Shown: positions 45,882 through 54,255 of the stretch, one piece after another
How the letters are laid out: each line of letters starts with the position of its first letter
Numbering within the stretch: position 1 is the first letter of the stretch
Assembly (NCBI RefSeq): GCF_019264375.1
Contig: NZ_JAHVAI010000001.1
Span: 1 to 64,000 of the forward strand
DNA: 64,000 nt
DNA from: Sedimentimonas flavescens
GTDB taxonomy: Bacteria; Pseudomonadota; Alphaproteobacteria; Rhodobacterales; Rhodobacteraceae
Reading direction: 5' to 3'
Position numbers and translations under genes: made by a program
The notes under the pieces: model-generated
Seen by the model: the letters and a program-made list of their open reading frames with translations, nothing else
Told to the model about the DNA's origin: nothing
The model's database searches: none

Positions 45882-46265
45882 TTACTTGATCCTCGTCCAG
45901 CTCTGCTTGGCGCAGAACAACCCGCCAGCCACGCAGCCCGCCAGCTTCATCGCATCGCCATTGAGCGCGATCTTGCCCAGATATGTCTTGCCGTTCGACG
46001 GCCGCCAGACCTGCCCCTGGTAAGCGCCCCCGCCCTTCGGCGTCATGTCGATCACGATGGCCTTGCCGAGGTTGGGCGAGGCGTATTCCCCCTCGGTCTT
46101 GAAGGTGCGCACGATGGTGCCGCAGTAATTCTCCCCGCAGGGGGCGATCTTCACATGGGCGAATGCGCCGTCATCGGGCTGGGTCTGCCACAGCCCCTCG
46201 ATCGGGTCGGCGAAAGCGGTGCCTGCGGCCAGCGCAAGTGCCGCCGCAAGAAGAGTGGTTTTCAT
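45882..46265 (-). CDS. DUF2147 family exported protein
   Basis: A 127-residue secreted protein. A signal peptide (1-19, ends TAFA) is followed by the DUF2147 start DPIEGLWQTQPDDGAFAHVKIAPC and conserved GTIVR, KTYLGKIAL and a final KQSWTRI. Cysteines in CGENYC and in GCVAGGLFC may pair. The family is a small beta-barrel of unknown function, sometimes involved in envelope stress. ATG 46265 has GGAGGAGA upstream. It lies on the opposite strand inside the histidine cluster, splitting hisBH from hisAFE. Confidence 0.8.
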   Translation of the reverse strand: MKTTLLAAALALAAGTAFADPIEGLWQTQPDDGAFAHVKIAPCGENYCGTIVRTFKTEGEYASPNLGKAIVIDMTPKGGGAYQGQVWRPSNGKTYLGKIALNGDAMKLAGCVAGGLFCAKQSWTRIK

Positions 46266-46401
46266 GGTGTCTCCTCCAAAACTCCGCGCGCAGGAGGGCA
46301 TGGGCGTCGATTCACGGCAAGAATGACGTGGCGTTGCACCGCCGCGCCTTGCCCGAAGGGAAATCGCGTGGCAAGAGGCCCGCAAGACGAAGGAGATACC
46401 G

Positions 46402-47121
46402 ATGATCCTCTACCCCGCGATCGACCTCAAAGACGGCCAATGCGTGCGACTGCTCCATGGCGAGATGGACAAGGCCACCGTGTTCGGCGACGACCCGGCC
46501 GCGCAGGCCGCGAAATTCGAGGCTGCAGGCTGCGAATGGGTGCATCTGGTAGACCTGAACGGCGCTTTCGCCGGTGAACCGGTCAATGCCGCCGCGGTCG
46601 AGGCGATCCTGGCGCGCATCAAGGTGCCCGCCCAGCTTGGCGGCGGCATCCGCGACATGGCGACGATCGAGCGCTGGCTCGACAAGGGCCTTGCCCGCGT
46701 GATCCTGGGCACCGTCGCGGTCGAAAACCCCGCCCTCGTGCGCGAGGCTGCACGCGCCTTCCCGAACCAGGTCGCCGTGGGCATCGACGCCCGCAACGGC
46801 CGCGTGGCGACGAAAGGCTGGGCCGAGGAGACCGACGTGATGGTCACCGATCTGGCGCGCAGCTTCGAGGACGCGGGCGTGGCCGCGATCATCTACACCG
46901 ACATCATGCGCGACGGCGCGATGACCGGCCCGAATATCGAGGCGACCGAGGCGCTGGCCCGCGCCGTCTCGATCCCGGTGATTGCCTCGGGTGGCGTGTC
47001 GTCGCTGCCCGACCTGATCGCCCTGCGCGACACCGGCGTGATCGCGGGCGCGATCTCGGGGCGGGCGATCTATGACGGGGCGCTGGATCTGACGCAGGCG
47101 CTTGCGGCGCTGAAGGGCTAA
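46402..47121 (+). CDS. hisA: Phosphoribosylformimino-5-aminoimidazole carboxamide ribotide isomerase
   Basis: A 239-residue half-barrel duplicated TIM barrel that isomerises ProFAR to PRFAR in histidine synthesis. The catalytic aspartates are in [14 protein letters not shown] near residue 8 and in [15 protein letters not shown] near 169. Phosphate sites: QLGGGIRDM near 75 and [10 protein letters not shown] near 197. AAGGAGAT precedes the ATG. It is followed by an intergenic repeat before hisF. Confidence 0.95.
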   Translation: MILYPAIDLKDGQCVRLLHGEMDKATVFGDDPAAQAAKFEAAGCEWVHLVDLNGAFAGEPVNAAAVEAILARIKVPAQLGGGIRDMATIERWLDKGLARVILGTVAVENPALVREAARAFPNQVAVGIDARNGRVATKGWAEETDVMVTDLARSFEDAGVAAIIYTDIMRDGAMTGPNIEATEALARAVSIPVIASGGVSSLPDLIALRDTGVIAGAISGRAIYDGALDLTQALAALKG

Positions 47122-47126
47122 GCAAA

Positions 47127-47187
47127 GGGGGGCGCTGCCCCCTCGCCCGTACCGGGCTAACCCTAGGTATTTGGGCCAAGAAGAAGG
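47127..47187 (+). repeat. Intergenic repeat element, copy between hisA and hisF
   Basis: GGGGGGCGCTGCCCCC hairpin (about 47127-47142) is followed about 25 bases later by GGTATTTGGGCCAAGAAGAAG (47166-47186). The same order, G/C hairpin then GGTATTT and CCAAGAAGAA, is seen at 61930-62002 and, degraded and inverted, at 7053-7130. Confidence 0.65.
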
Positions 47188-47254
47188 GTGGGCGGTTTGA
47201 GGTGCTTCCCACGGGCGCGTTCAGGGCTTATGTAGGCGCCAAAGGAGCCCGCCC

Positions 47255-48013
47255 ATGCTGAAGACCCGGATCATTCCCTGCCTCGACGTGGCCGATGGGC
47301 GCGTGGTGAAAGGCGTCAATTTCGTCAATCTGATCGACGCGGGCGACCCGGTTGAGGCCGCGAAGGCCTATGACGCGGCGGGGGCCGACGAGCTGTGTTT
47401 TCTGGACATTCACGCGACCCATGAAAATCGCGGTACGATGTTTGACCTGGTCACGCACACGGCCGAGCAGTGTTTCATGCCGCTGACCGTGGGCGGTGGG
47501 GTACGCACACAGCAGGATGTGCGCGCGCTTTTGCTGGCGGGGGCCGACAAGGTCTCGTTCAACTCGGCGGCCGTCGCGAACCCCGATGTGGTCGCCGAGG
47601 CGGCCGATCGTTTTGGCAGCCAGTGTATCGTGGTGGCGATCGATGCCAAGACCGTCGAGCCGGGCCGGTGGGAGATTTTCACCCATGGCGGGCGCAAGCC
47701 CACGGGCATCGACGCGGTGGAGTTTGCCCGGCTGGTGGAATCGAAGGGCGCGGGGGAGATCCTGCTGACCTCGATGGACCGGGACGGCACACGGGCGGGC
47801 TTCAACCTGCCCCTGACCCGCGCGATTTCGGATGCGGTCAATATTCCGGTCATCGCCTCGGGCGGGGTTGGCAACCTTGACCACCTTGTTGAGGGCGTGA
47901 CCAAGGGCGGCGCCTCGGCGGTGCTGGCGGCCTCGATCTTCCATTTCGGCGAATACACGATCCGGCAGGCCAAGGAACACATGGCCGCCGCCGGTATTCC
48001 CGTCCGCCTCTGA
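47255..48013 (+). CDS. hisF: Imidazole glycerol phosphate synthase cyclase subunit
   Basis: A 252-residue TIM-barrel cyclase that uses HisH-derived ammonia to make imidazole glycerol phosphate. The catalytic aspartates are in [16 protein letters not shown] near residue 11 and in [15 protein letters not shown] near 175. [14 protein letters not shown] and IASGGVGNL are the phosphate sites; [11 protein letters not shown] closes the barrel. Complete and of standard length. hisE follows after 12 bases. Confidence 0.96.
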   Translation: MLKTRIIPCLDVADGRVVKGVNFVNLIDAGDPVEAAKAYDAAGADELCFLDIHATHENRGTMFDLVTHTAEQCFMPLTVGGGVRTQQDVRALLLAGADKVSFNSAAVANPDVVAEAADRFGSQCIVVAIDAKTVEPGRWEIFTHGGRKPTGIDAVEFARLVESKGAGEILLTSMDRDGTRAGFNLPLTRAISDAVNIPVIASGGVGNLDHLVEGVTKGGASAVLAASIFHFGEYTIRQAKEHMAAAGIPVRL

Positions 48014-48025
48014 CAGGAGCCGATC

Positions 48026-48337
48026 ATGCACACGCTCGACCAACTCGCTGCGACCGTTGCCTCGCGCAAGGGGGCGGACCCGGACAGCAGCTGGACCGCG
48101 AAGCTCTTCGCCAAGGGTCCCGAGAAATGCGCCGAGAAATTCGGCGAGGAGGCCATCGAGGCGATCATCGCAGCCGCCAAGAACGACCGCGAGAACCTGG
48201 TCTATGAGGCCGCCGACGTGCTTTATCACCTCGTGGTCATGCTGGCCGCGCGGGATGTGAGCCTGAACGAGGTTCTGGCCGAGCTAGAAAGGCGCGAGGG
48301 CACCTCGGGCATTGCCGAGAAGGCCGCGCGCGGCTGA
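48026..48337 (+). CDS. hisE: Phosphoribosyl-ATP diphosphatase
   Basis: A 103-residue all-helical MazG-like pyrophosphohydrolase for the second step of histidine synthesis. The metal-binding [29 protein letters not shown] (in pieces from about 47 to 75) carries the EExxE and ExxD motifs. Short stand-alone form, as usual in Alphaproteobacteria. It follows hisF directly, so hisA-hisF-hisE form a unit. Confidence 0.94.
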   Translation: MHTLDQLAATVASRKGADPDSSWTAKLFAKGPEKCAEKFGEEAIEAIIAAAKNDRENLVYEAADVLYHLVVMLAARDVSLNEVLAELERREGTSGIAEKAARG

Positions 48338-48389
48338 GAGGTTGCATCCGCCGCCCTGCCCGGCAATGTTGGGCCAAACGGAGGCGGAG

Positions 48390-48692
48390 ATGAGCGACAC
48401 ACCCAAAGGATACTGGATCGGCCATGTCACGGTCGATGATCCGCAGGCCTATCAGGCCTACCGCGAGGCCAATGCCGTGGCATTCGCGAAATACGGGGCG
48501 CGGTTTCTGGTGCGCGGCGGTGCGCAAGAAGTCGTCGAGGGCGATCAGCGCCCGCGCTCGGTGGTGATCGAGTTCCCCTCGCTTGAGGCCGCGCGGGCCT
48601 GCTACCTCAGCCCAGAATACCAGCGCGCGCTGGCGCTGCGCACGCCGGTCTCGGACGCCGATCTGAGCATTGTCGAGGGTTATCTTGGGTAA
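48390..48692 (+). CDS. DUF1330 protein, first of a tandem pair
   Basis: A 100-residue ferredoxin-like fold protein of the DUF1330 (dimeric alpha-beta barrel) family. It shows GYWIGHVTVDDPQAYQAYRE, the RFLVRGGAQEVVEG strand and VVIEFPSLEAARACYLSPEY, all family landmarks. The function is unknown. ATG 48390 follows GGAGGCGGAG. The next gene encodes a clear paralogue and overlaps its end. Confidence 0.85.
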   Translation: MSDTPKGYWIGHVTVDDPQAYQAYREANAVAFAKYGARFLVRGGAQEVVEGDQRPRSVVIEFPSLEAARACYLSPEYQRALALRTPVSDADLSIVEGYLG

Positions 48693-48987
48693 GGCGAAGG
48701 GCTACTGGGTGGCCCATGTCACCGTGTCCAATCCGGCGGGTTACGCCGCCTACCGTGCCATGGCCGCCCCCGCGATCGCCGCGCAGGATGGGCGCATTCT
48801 GGCGCTTGGCGGGGCACAGCAGACCGTCGCCGGGCAGATGCGACCGCATACCGTCATCGTCGAGTTCCCCGATCTGGCCGCCGCGCGGGCCTGCTATTTC
48901 GGCGCGGCCTATCAGGCCACCATTGCCGCGCGCGACGCCTCGGCCGAAGTCGATCTGAGCATCATCGAAGGCCACACGATTGCCTGA
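48685..48987 (+). CDS. DUF1330 protein, second of a tandem pair
   Basis: About 100 residues, closely matching the upstream protein over its whole length (GYWVAHVTVSNPAGYAAYR, LALGGAQQTVAG, VIVEFPDLAAARACYFGAAY, DLSIIEGH). The start is not ATG: TTG 48685, overlapping the previous stop by eight bases with GAGGG upstream, is the best choice; TTG 48670 is an alternative. The pair is a local duplication, probably translated together. Function unknown. Confidence 0.75.
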   Translation: MGKAKGYWVAHVTVSNPAGYAAYRAMAAPAIAAQDGRILALGGAQQTVAGQMRPHTVIVEFPDLAAARACYFGAAYQATIAARDASAEVDLSIIEGHTIA

Positions 48988-49027
48988 GCCCGCTTGCCCC
49001 CGGCACCGGAGGCGTTAGATTGGGCGC

Positions 49028-49474
49028 ATGTTGAAATCGCTCTTCGGCCTTTTGGCCAATCCCCGCCCTGAACCCGCCGACAGCGACGATGTCGAACTGG
49101 CCCTGGCTGCGCTGCTGGTGCGGCTTGCGCGTTCGGACGGGCTGTATGAGGAAAGCGAGCAGGCTCATATCGACCGCCTCCTGATCGCGCGCAACGGCAT
49201 CGGCCCGTTTGAGGCCACCGCGCTGCGCCGCCGCGCCGAGGCGCTGGAGGACGAGGCTGCAGACACCGTGCGCTTTACCCGCGCGCTGAAGGACGGGATC
49301 GCCCATGACGACCGCATGAGCGTGATCGAGGCGCTGTGGGAAGTGGCGATGGCCGATGGCGCGCGCGGGGCCGAGGAAGACTCGCTCATTCGGCTTGCCG
49401 CAAACCTTCTTGGGATCAATGACCGCGATTCGGCACTGGCCCGACAGCGCGTGATCGCACGGCTCGATGATTGA
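49028..49474 (+). CDS. TerB-like (tellurite resistance B) family protein
   Basis: A 148-residue all-helical acidic protein with the TerB repeat pattern: LALAALLVRLARSDGLYEESE near residue 27 and VIEALWEVAMADGARGAEED near 97, each a helix followed by a D-G metal-binding turn and acidic residues. Such proteins occur widely outside tellurite operons; the job is unclear. It stands alone after the DUF1330 pair. Confidence 0.8.
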   Translation: MLKSLFGLLANPRPEPADSDDVELALAALLVRLARSDGLYEESEQAHIDRLLIARNGIGPFEATALRRRAEALEDEAADTVRFTRALKDGIAHDDRMSVIEALWEVAMADGARGAEEDSLIRLAANLLGINDRDSALARQRVIARLDD

Positions 49475-49513
49475 TGATGCCCCCGGTCATTTTGACCAGG
49501 CAAGGCTGGACTT

Positions 49514-49585
49514 TTGATCAATACCCTCACGTCACCCATCATTGTGCCGTTGCAATCGCACAAGAAATCGCGCCAACTTGATCAA
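49514..49585 (+). promoter_or_regulatory. Two TTGATCAA palindromes upstream of the amine transporter operon
   Basis: The perfect 8-base palindrome TTGATCAA occurs at 49514-49521 and again at 49578-49585, 64 bases apart (near six helical turns), ending 22 bases before the GTG of the transporter ATPase. A third copy lies at 57828-57835 before the related catabolic operon. I take them as candidate operators; the regulator is unknown. Confidence 0.55.
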
Positions 49586-49606
49586 ACGGACAAAGAGAAA
49601 CCCATA

Positions 49607-50383
49607 GTGACCAACAACGCGCCCGTCATCGAGATCCGCGATCTCCATAAAAGCTATGGCCAGCTCGAGGTGCTGAAAGGCGTCTCCATCCACGCCGAAA
49701 AGGGCCAGGTTATCTCCCTTATCGGCTCCTCGGGGTCGGGAAAATCGACGCTTCTGCGTTGCTGCAACCTGCTTGAGGACAGCCAGAGCGGCGAGATCCT
49801 GTTCGAGGGCGAGGCGGTGAAATGGACGGGCGAGGGCCTGCGTCGCCACCCGGCCGATCGCGCGCAGGTCACGCGCTTTCGCACCAACCTCGCGATGGTG
49901 TTCCAGCAGTTCAACCTCTGGTCCCACATGAGCGTTCTGCAAAATGTGATGGAGGCCCCCGTCACCGTCCTCGGGCGTCCCGCAGACGAGGTCGAGGTGC
50001 TGGCGCGCAGCCTGCTCGACAAGGTGGGCATCGGCGACAAGGCGGACAACTGGCCCGCGCAGCTTTCGGGCGGTCAGCAGCAACGCGCAGCCATCGCGCG
50101 CGCGCTCTGCATGCAGCCCGAAGCGCTCTTGTTCGACGAGCCGACCTCGGCGCTCGACCCGGAATTGCAGCAAGAGGTGGTCAAGGTGATCAAGGACCTC
50201 GCGGCAGAGCACCGCACCATGATCCTTGTGACCCATGACATGCGGCTGGCCGCCGATGTGTCCGATCACGTCGTCTTCCTGCACCAGGGCCGCATCGAAG
50301 AGGAAGGCCCGCCCGCCGCTCTCTTCGGGGCGCCGAAATCAGAACGCCTGCAACAGTTCCTGTCGGCCACCGCGCCGGCCTGA
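49607..50383 (+). CDS. Amino-acid-type ABC transporter ATP-binding protein
   Basis: A 258-residue ATPase of the polar amino-acid uptake (HisP/GlnQ/ArtP) class. Walker A GSSGSGKST near residue 40, Q-loop VFQQFNLWSHM near 100, signature LSGGQQQRAAIARAL near 152, Walker B LLFDEPTSALDPE near 174 and VTHDMRLA near 208. The QFNLWSHM Q-loop form is typical for His/Arg/octopine-type importers. The start is GTG 49607; the longer ATG reading contains the palindromes and no ribosome-binding site. First gene of a five-gene operon ending in a GS-family ligase. Confidence 0.9.
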   Translation: MTNNAPVIEIRDLHKSYGQLEVLKGVSIHAEKGQVISLIGSSGSGKSTLLRCCNLLEDSQSGEILFEGEAVKWTGEGLRRHPADRAQVTRFRTNLAMVFQQFNLWSHMSVLQNVMEAPVTVLGRPADEVEVLARSLLDKVGIGDKADNWPAQLSGGQQQRAAIARALCMQPEALLFDEPTSALDPELQQEVVKVIKDLAAEHRTMILVTHDMRLAADVSDHVVFLHQGRIEEEGPPAALFGAPKSERLQQFLSATAPA

Positions 50384-50419
50384 AACCAACAAAACAAACT
50401 CAACAGTGGAGTCTTGACT

Positions 50420-51130
50420 ATGAAGAAGCTGATCCTGACGGCCGCCGCGCTGGCGCTCAGCACCGGATTTGCGATGGCCGATACCGTGCGCATAGGCACC
50501 GAGGGCGCCTACCCTCCCTACAACTTCATCAACGACAAGGGTGAGGTTGACGGGTTCGAGCGCGAACTGGGCGATCTGCTGTGCGAAAAAGCCGGCCTGA
50601 CCTGCGAGTGGGTGACGAACGAGTGGGACTCGATCATCCCCAACCTGCTCTCGGGCAACTATGACACCATCATCGCCGGCATGAGCATCACCGACGAGCG
50701 GATGGAGACCATCGACTTTACCCAGAACTACATCCCGCCGGCGGCCTCGGCCTATGCGGCGCTGTCGGCCGATGCCGATCTGTCGGGCGTGGTCGCAGCA
50801 CAGGTGGGCACCATCCAGGCCGATTACGTTGCCAAGTCGGGCGCGACGCTGCTTGAATTCGCCACCCTCGACGACACCGTCGCCGCCGTGAAGAACGGCG
50901 AGGCCGACGCGGTCTTCGCCGACAAGGACGCGCTGGCGCCCTTCGTGGGCAGCGACATGTCCTGGGCGGGTGACGACGTTCCGCTTGGCGGCGGCGTGGG
51001 CATCGGTATGCGCAAGTCGGATGCCGAGCTGAAGGGCAAGTTCGACGCCCTCATCACCGAGATGAAGGCCGATGGTTCGCTCAACGCCATGATCAAGAAG
51101 TGGTTCGGCGACGAAGCCACCGTATTCTGA
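50420..51130 (+). CDS. Periplasmic amino-acid/amine-binding protein (family 3)
   Basis: A 236-residue binding protein. Signal peptide 1-20 (ends GFAMA), then RIGTEGAYPPYNFIND, the classical family 3 start, with GFERELGDLL and the ligand segment NLLSGNYDTIIAGMSITDER near residue 75-95. A Cys pair (LLCEKAGLTCEW) matches basic amino-acid binders such as ArgT/HisJ. ATG 50420 is preferred to the upstream TTG; GGAG lies nine bases away. It selects the substrate for the two permeases that follow; a cationic amino acid or amine is likely. Confidence 0.9.
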   Translation: MKKLILTAAALALSTGFAMADTVRIGTEGAYPPYNFINDKGEVDGFERELGDLLCEKAGLTCEWVTNEWDSIIPNLLSGNYDTIIAGMSITDERMETIDFTQNYIPPAASAYAALSADADLSGVVAAQVGTIQADYVAKSGATLLEFATLDDTVAAVKNGEADAVFADKDALAPFVGSDMSWAGDDVPLGGGVGIGMRKSDAELKGKFDALITEMKADGSLNAMIKKWFGDEATVF

Positions 51131-51175
51131 GAGTGACGGGCGGGCGGCCCTCGCGCCGCCTGCCCGGTTCCCGCC

Positions 51176-52057
51176 ATGTTTGAAAGCTGCGCTGATCCAT
51201 CTCAACTCGAGGGACTGAACTGGTTCCTGTGCTACCTGACCTCGGGCAAGCACATGCTGTTCTATACCTCGTTCCTTGTCGTCATGGCACTGATGGTCAT
51301 CACGGCTCCGATCGCGCTCATGTTCGGATTTGGCGGGGCGCTGGCTGCGCGCAGCCACGTGGCGCCGCTGCGCTGGCTCGGCAAGGGCTATACCGCCATG
51401 GTGCGCGGCGTGCCCGATATCATCTTCTTCCTCTTCGTGCCGGTTGCGATGGACCAGGGGCTCGAATACCTGCGCAACCTGTACAAATGCCCGCCCACGG
51501 ACGCACCGATCTGGGCCAATAACGAATTCAACGTCTGCGCCGCGGCCAAGCTGCCGCTTTCGACCAGCCCGCAGTTCTGGCACGAGGCCTATGGCTTCGC
51601 CCTTGCGGTCATCGCCTTCTCGATCGTGTTCGGCGCCTTTGCCGCCAACGTGCTGTACGGCGCAATGAACGCCGTGCCCCGCGCGCAGCTGGAAACCGCC
51701 GAGGCCTATGGCATGTCGCCCAAACAGGTGCGCCGGCGCATCCTGATCCCGCAGATGTGGACCTATGCGCTGCCCGGCCTGTCGAACCTGTGGTTGATCC
51801 TGATCAAGGCCACGCCGCTGCTGTTCCTGCTGGGCGTGGAGGACATCGTCTATTGGGCGCGGGAACTGGGCTCGACCAAATCCGCGATCTACGACTATCC
51901 GCACCCGGACTGGCGCGTGTGGTATTTCCTCGTGCTGCTGTTCTACTACCTCGGCATGACCCGAATTTCCGAGATCTACCTCGGACGTCTGTCGGCGCGG
52001 CTGTCGCGCGGGCAGGCCACGATGGCCGGTGAAGCGATGCGAAAGGCGGGCGCATGA
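51176..52057 (+). CDS. Amino-acid-type ABC transporter permease, first subunit
   Basis: A 293-residue inner-membrane permease of the HisM/HisQ class. Membrane segments lie near residues 20-50, 60-100, 140-175 and 205-260; the EAA-type loop ETAEAYGMSPKQVRRRILIP lies near 178-197. A polar stretch of about 40 residues (100-140) with two cysteines sits in the first periplasmic loop. It overlaps the second permease by four bases (ATGA). Confidence 0.9.
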   Translation: MFESCADPSQLEGLNWFLCYLTSGKHMLFYTSFLVVMALMVITAPIALMFGFGGALAARSHVAPLRWLGKGYTAMVRGVPDIIFFLFVPVAMDQGLEYLRNLYKCPPTDAPIWANNEFNVCAAAKLPLSTSPQFWHEAYGFALAVIAFSIVFGAFAANVLYGAMNAVPRAQLETAEAYGMSPKQVRRRILIPQMWTYALPGLSNLWLILIKATPLLFLLGVEDIVYWARELGSTKSAIYDYPHPDWRVWYFLVLLFYYLGMTRISEIYLGRLSARLSRGQATMAGEAMRKAGA

Positions 52058-52881
52058 GCTGCGTTGACATCATCGCCGACTACGGCCTGCGCTCGCTCGG
52101 GATCGGGGAACGCCTTCTGCCGCGCTCGGATTTCACGCTGTGCCACCAGTTTACGCTGATCGGTTCGGGGTTGATCTGGAACCTCTATTTCGGCGTTCTC
52201 GCGCTTGCCTTCGGCTTCTTCATGGCCACCGGCCTCGCACTGGCCAAGGCGGCCGAGAACCCGCTGCTGCGCAAACCGGCCGAGTGGTTCATCTTCGTCT
52301 TCCGCGGCTCGCCGCTCTTCATCCAGTTCTTCCTGGCTTATGAGGCGCTGGTGCTGCTGCCGAAGGCCGGGATCGATGTTTTCGGCATCACCATCCACAC
52401 CGCCTGGACCACCAAGGCCTGGGCGGGCGCACTGTTCGTGCTGTTCCTCAACACCTCCGCCTATGCCGCCGAGATCTTCTACGGCGCGTTGCGCTCGGTC
52501 CCGAAGGGCGACCTTGAGGCCGCCGACGCCTATGGCTTCACCGGCTGGAAAAAGTTCCGCAAGGTTGTCTGGCCGACCATGCTGCGGCTCGCCTGGCCGG
52601 CCTATACAAACGAGGCGATCTTTCTCTTCCATGCCACGACGCTGGTCTATTTCTCGGGCTTCCCGGCGTTCCAGCAGCGCGGCGATGCGCTTTATTACGC
52701 GAAGTTCTTCGCGGACAAGACCTTCAACCCATTCATCCCCTACCCGATCGCGGCCTTCTATTTCGTCTGTCTGACGCTGGCCCTGATCGCGGTATTCGGG
52801 GTGATCAACCGCCGCCTGAACCGGCATCTTCCGGGTGCGAGCCGCCCCAAACTGAAGGTCAGGCCGCAAATCATCAGGTGA
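52054..52881 (+). CDS. Amino-acid-type ABC transporter permease, second subunit
   Basis: A 275-residue partner permease. The segment FVFRGSPLFIQFFLAYEAL near residue 82 is the family-specific R-G-P/S-x-x-x-Q motif, and the EAA-type loop EAADAYGFTGWKKFRKVVWP lies near 152-171. It should pair with the gene product at 51176 to form the membrane channel. Five bases separate it from the GS-family ligase, so uptake and first metabolic step are co-expressed. Confidence 0.9.
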   Translation: MSCVDIIADYGLRSLGIGERLLPRSDFTLCHQFTLIGSGLIWNLYFGVLALAFGFFMATGLALAKAAENPLLRKPAEWFIFVFRGSPLFIQFFLAYEALVLLPKAGIDVFGITIHTAWTTKAWAGALFVLFLNTSAYAAEIFYGALRSVPKGDLEAADAYGFTGWKKFRKVVWPTMLRLAWPAYTNEAIFLFHATTLVYFSGFPAFQQRGDALYYAKFFADKTFNPFIPYPIAAFYFVCLTLALIAVFGVINRRLNRHLPGASRPKLKVRPQIIR

Positions 52882-52885
52882 GGAA

Positions 52886-54217
52886 ATGGACTGGCTGAGA
52901 GAGCACCCCGAGGTTCGCACCATTCGCGTGGCTGCGGCTGATCTCAACGGGGTCGCGCGGGGTAAGCGCATACCCGCTCGTTTTGCAGACAAGGTGTTCA
53001 CCGAGGGCACACGCTTTCCCTTTTCGGTGATGAACCTCGACATCTGGGGCGAGGACATTGAGGAAAGCCCGCTGGTTTTCGAGACCGGCGACTGCGACGG
53101 CCTTCTGATGCCCACCGAGCGTGGCTTCATGCCGATGCCCTGGCTTGAGGCGCCGACCGCGCTCTTGCCGATCTGGATGTTCCACATGGATGGCCGCCCC
53201 TATGACGGCGACCCGCGGCAGGTCCTGGCGCGCGTGATGGATCGCTACAAGGCGCTTGGCCTGACCCCGGTTGTGGCAACCGAACTGGAGTTCTTCCTGA
53301 TCGACGACTCGGGCAAGACGCTGCGCGTGCCGCCCTCGCCTCGCTCGGGCAAGCGCCGCACCGGCGGCGAGATCCTGAGCCTGCGGGCGCTCGACGCCTT
53401 CGACAATTACTTCACCGCGCTTTACGACGCCTGCGAGGCGATGGACATCCCTGCCGACACGGCGATATCCGAGGCCGGGCCGGGCCAGTTCGAGATCAAC
53501 ATGATGCATTCGAACGACGCGCTGAAGGCAGCCGACGATGCGTGGCTGTTCAAGATGCTGGTCAAGGGGCTGGCACGCAGCCACGGCTTTGCGGCCTCGT
53601 TCATGGCCAAGCCCTATGACCTGTGGTCGGGTAACGGAATGCACATGCATTTCTCGATCCTCGATAAGGCGGGCAAGAACATCTTCAACGACGGCTCCGA
53701 CAAGGGCTCGGACGCGCTGCGCCACGCGGTGGCGGGTTGCCTGGCCGCTCTGCCCGGCTCGACCCTGATCTTCGCGCCGCATGAAAACAGCTATGACCGG
53801 CTGGTGCCCAACGCCCATGCGCCCACCGGCATCGGTTGGGCCTATGAAAACCGTACCGCGGCGGTGCGTATCCCCGCCTCGGGGCCTGCCGCGCGGCGGA
53901 TCGAGCACCGCGTGGCCGGGGGCGACGTGAACCCTTACCTGATGATCGCTGCCGTACTGGGCGCCGCGCTGATCGGGATCGAGGACAAGATGACCCCGAA
54001 TGATCCGATTGCGGGCAACGCCTATGAGCAGGATCTGCCGCAACTGCCCGCGACCTGGAACCTCGCCATCGAGACCTTCGCGAACTGCGACTACATCAAG
54101 CGCATCTTCCCGCAGGAACTGGTCGCGAACTTCCTGATGACCAAGCGGCAGGAGGTCCACTACATGGCCGAACTGTCGGACGAAGAGCAGACCGAACTCT
54201 ACCTCGATACGGTCTGA
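52886..54217 (+). CDS. Glutamine-synthetase-family ligase (PuuA-like), first of two
   Basis: A 443-residue enzyme of the glutamine synthetase fold. ELEFFLID near residue 133, a Mg/nucleotide site in EAGPGQFEINM near 195 and NGMHMHFSILD near 250, and ASGPAARRIEHRVAGGDVNPYL near 330 are the conserved landmarks. The ADLNGVARGKRIP start is typical of gamma-glutamyl-amine ligases (PuuA/GlnA3-type), not of ammonia-assimilating GlnA. It probably joins glutamate to the amine imported by the genes upstream. A second paralogue lies at 59251. Substrate is inferred from context only. Confidence 0.85.
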   Translation: MDWLREHPEVRTIRVAAADLNGVARGKRIPARFADKVFTEGTRFPFSVMNLDIWGEDIEESPLVFETGDCDGLLMPTERGFMPMPWLEAPTALLPIWMFHMDGRPYDGDPRQVLARVMDRYKALGLTPVVATELEFFLIDDSGKTLRVPPSPRSGKRRTGGEILSLRALDAFDNYFTALYDACEAMDIPADTAISEAGPGQFEINMMHSNDALKAADDAWLFKMLVKGLARSHGFAASFMAKPYDLWSGNGMHMHFSILDKAGKNIFNDGSDKGSDALRHAVAGCLAALPGSTLIFAPHENSYDRLVPNAHAPTGIGWAYENRTAAVRIPASGPAARRIEHRVAGGDVNPYLMIAAVLGAALIGIEDKMTPNDPIAGNAYEQDLPQLPATWNLAIETFANCDYIKRIFPQELVANFLMTKRQEVHYMAELSDEEQTELYLDTV

Positions 54218-54228
54218 CGAACGATCCT

Positions 54229-54253
54229 CCGGGCCGCCAGTGTCGGGCGGCCC
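54229..54253. terminator. GC-rich hairpin between convergent operons
   Basis: GGGCCGCC (54231-54238) pairs with GGCGGCCC (54246-54253) with a seven-base loop. It lies between the GS gene and the minus-strand ATPase gene. No T-run, so only a weak candidate. Confidence 0.4.
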
Positions 54254-54255
54254 AC

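Noticed and set aside
49514-49606. FNR-type site from the TTGAT and ATCAA halves before the transporter operon
   Set aside because: FNR sites need a four-base spacer between TTGAT and ATCAA; here the two halves overlap in the contiguous 8-base TTGATCAA, so it is not an FNR box.
50339-51904. Open frame of 521 codons antisense to the binding protein and permease genes
   Set aside because: No motif and no ribosome-binding site; the plus-strand ABC genes are convincing. Also applies to 52874-54418 opposite the GS-family gene.
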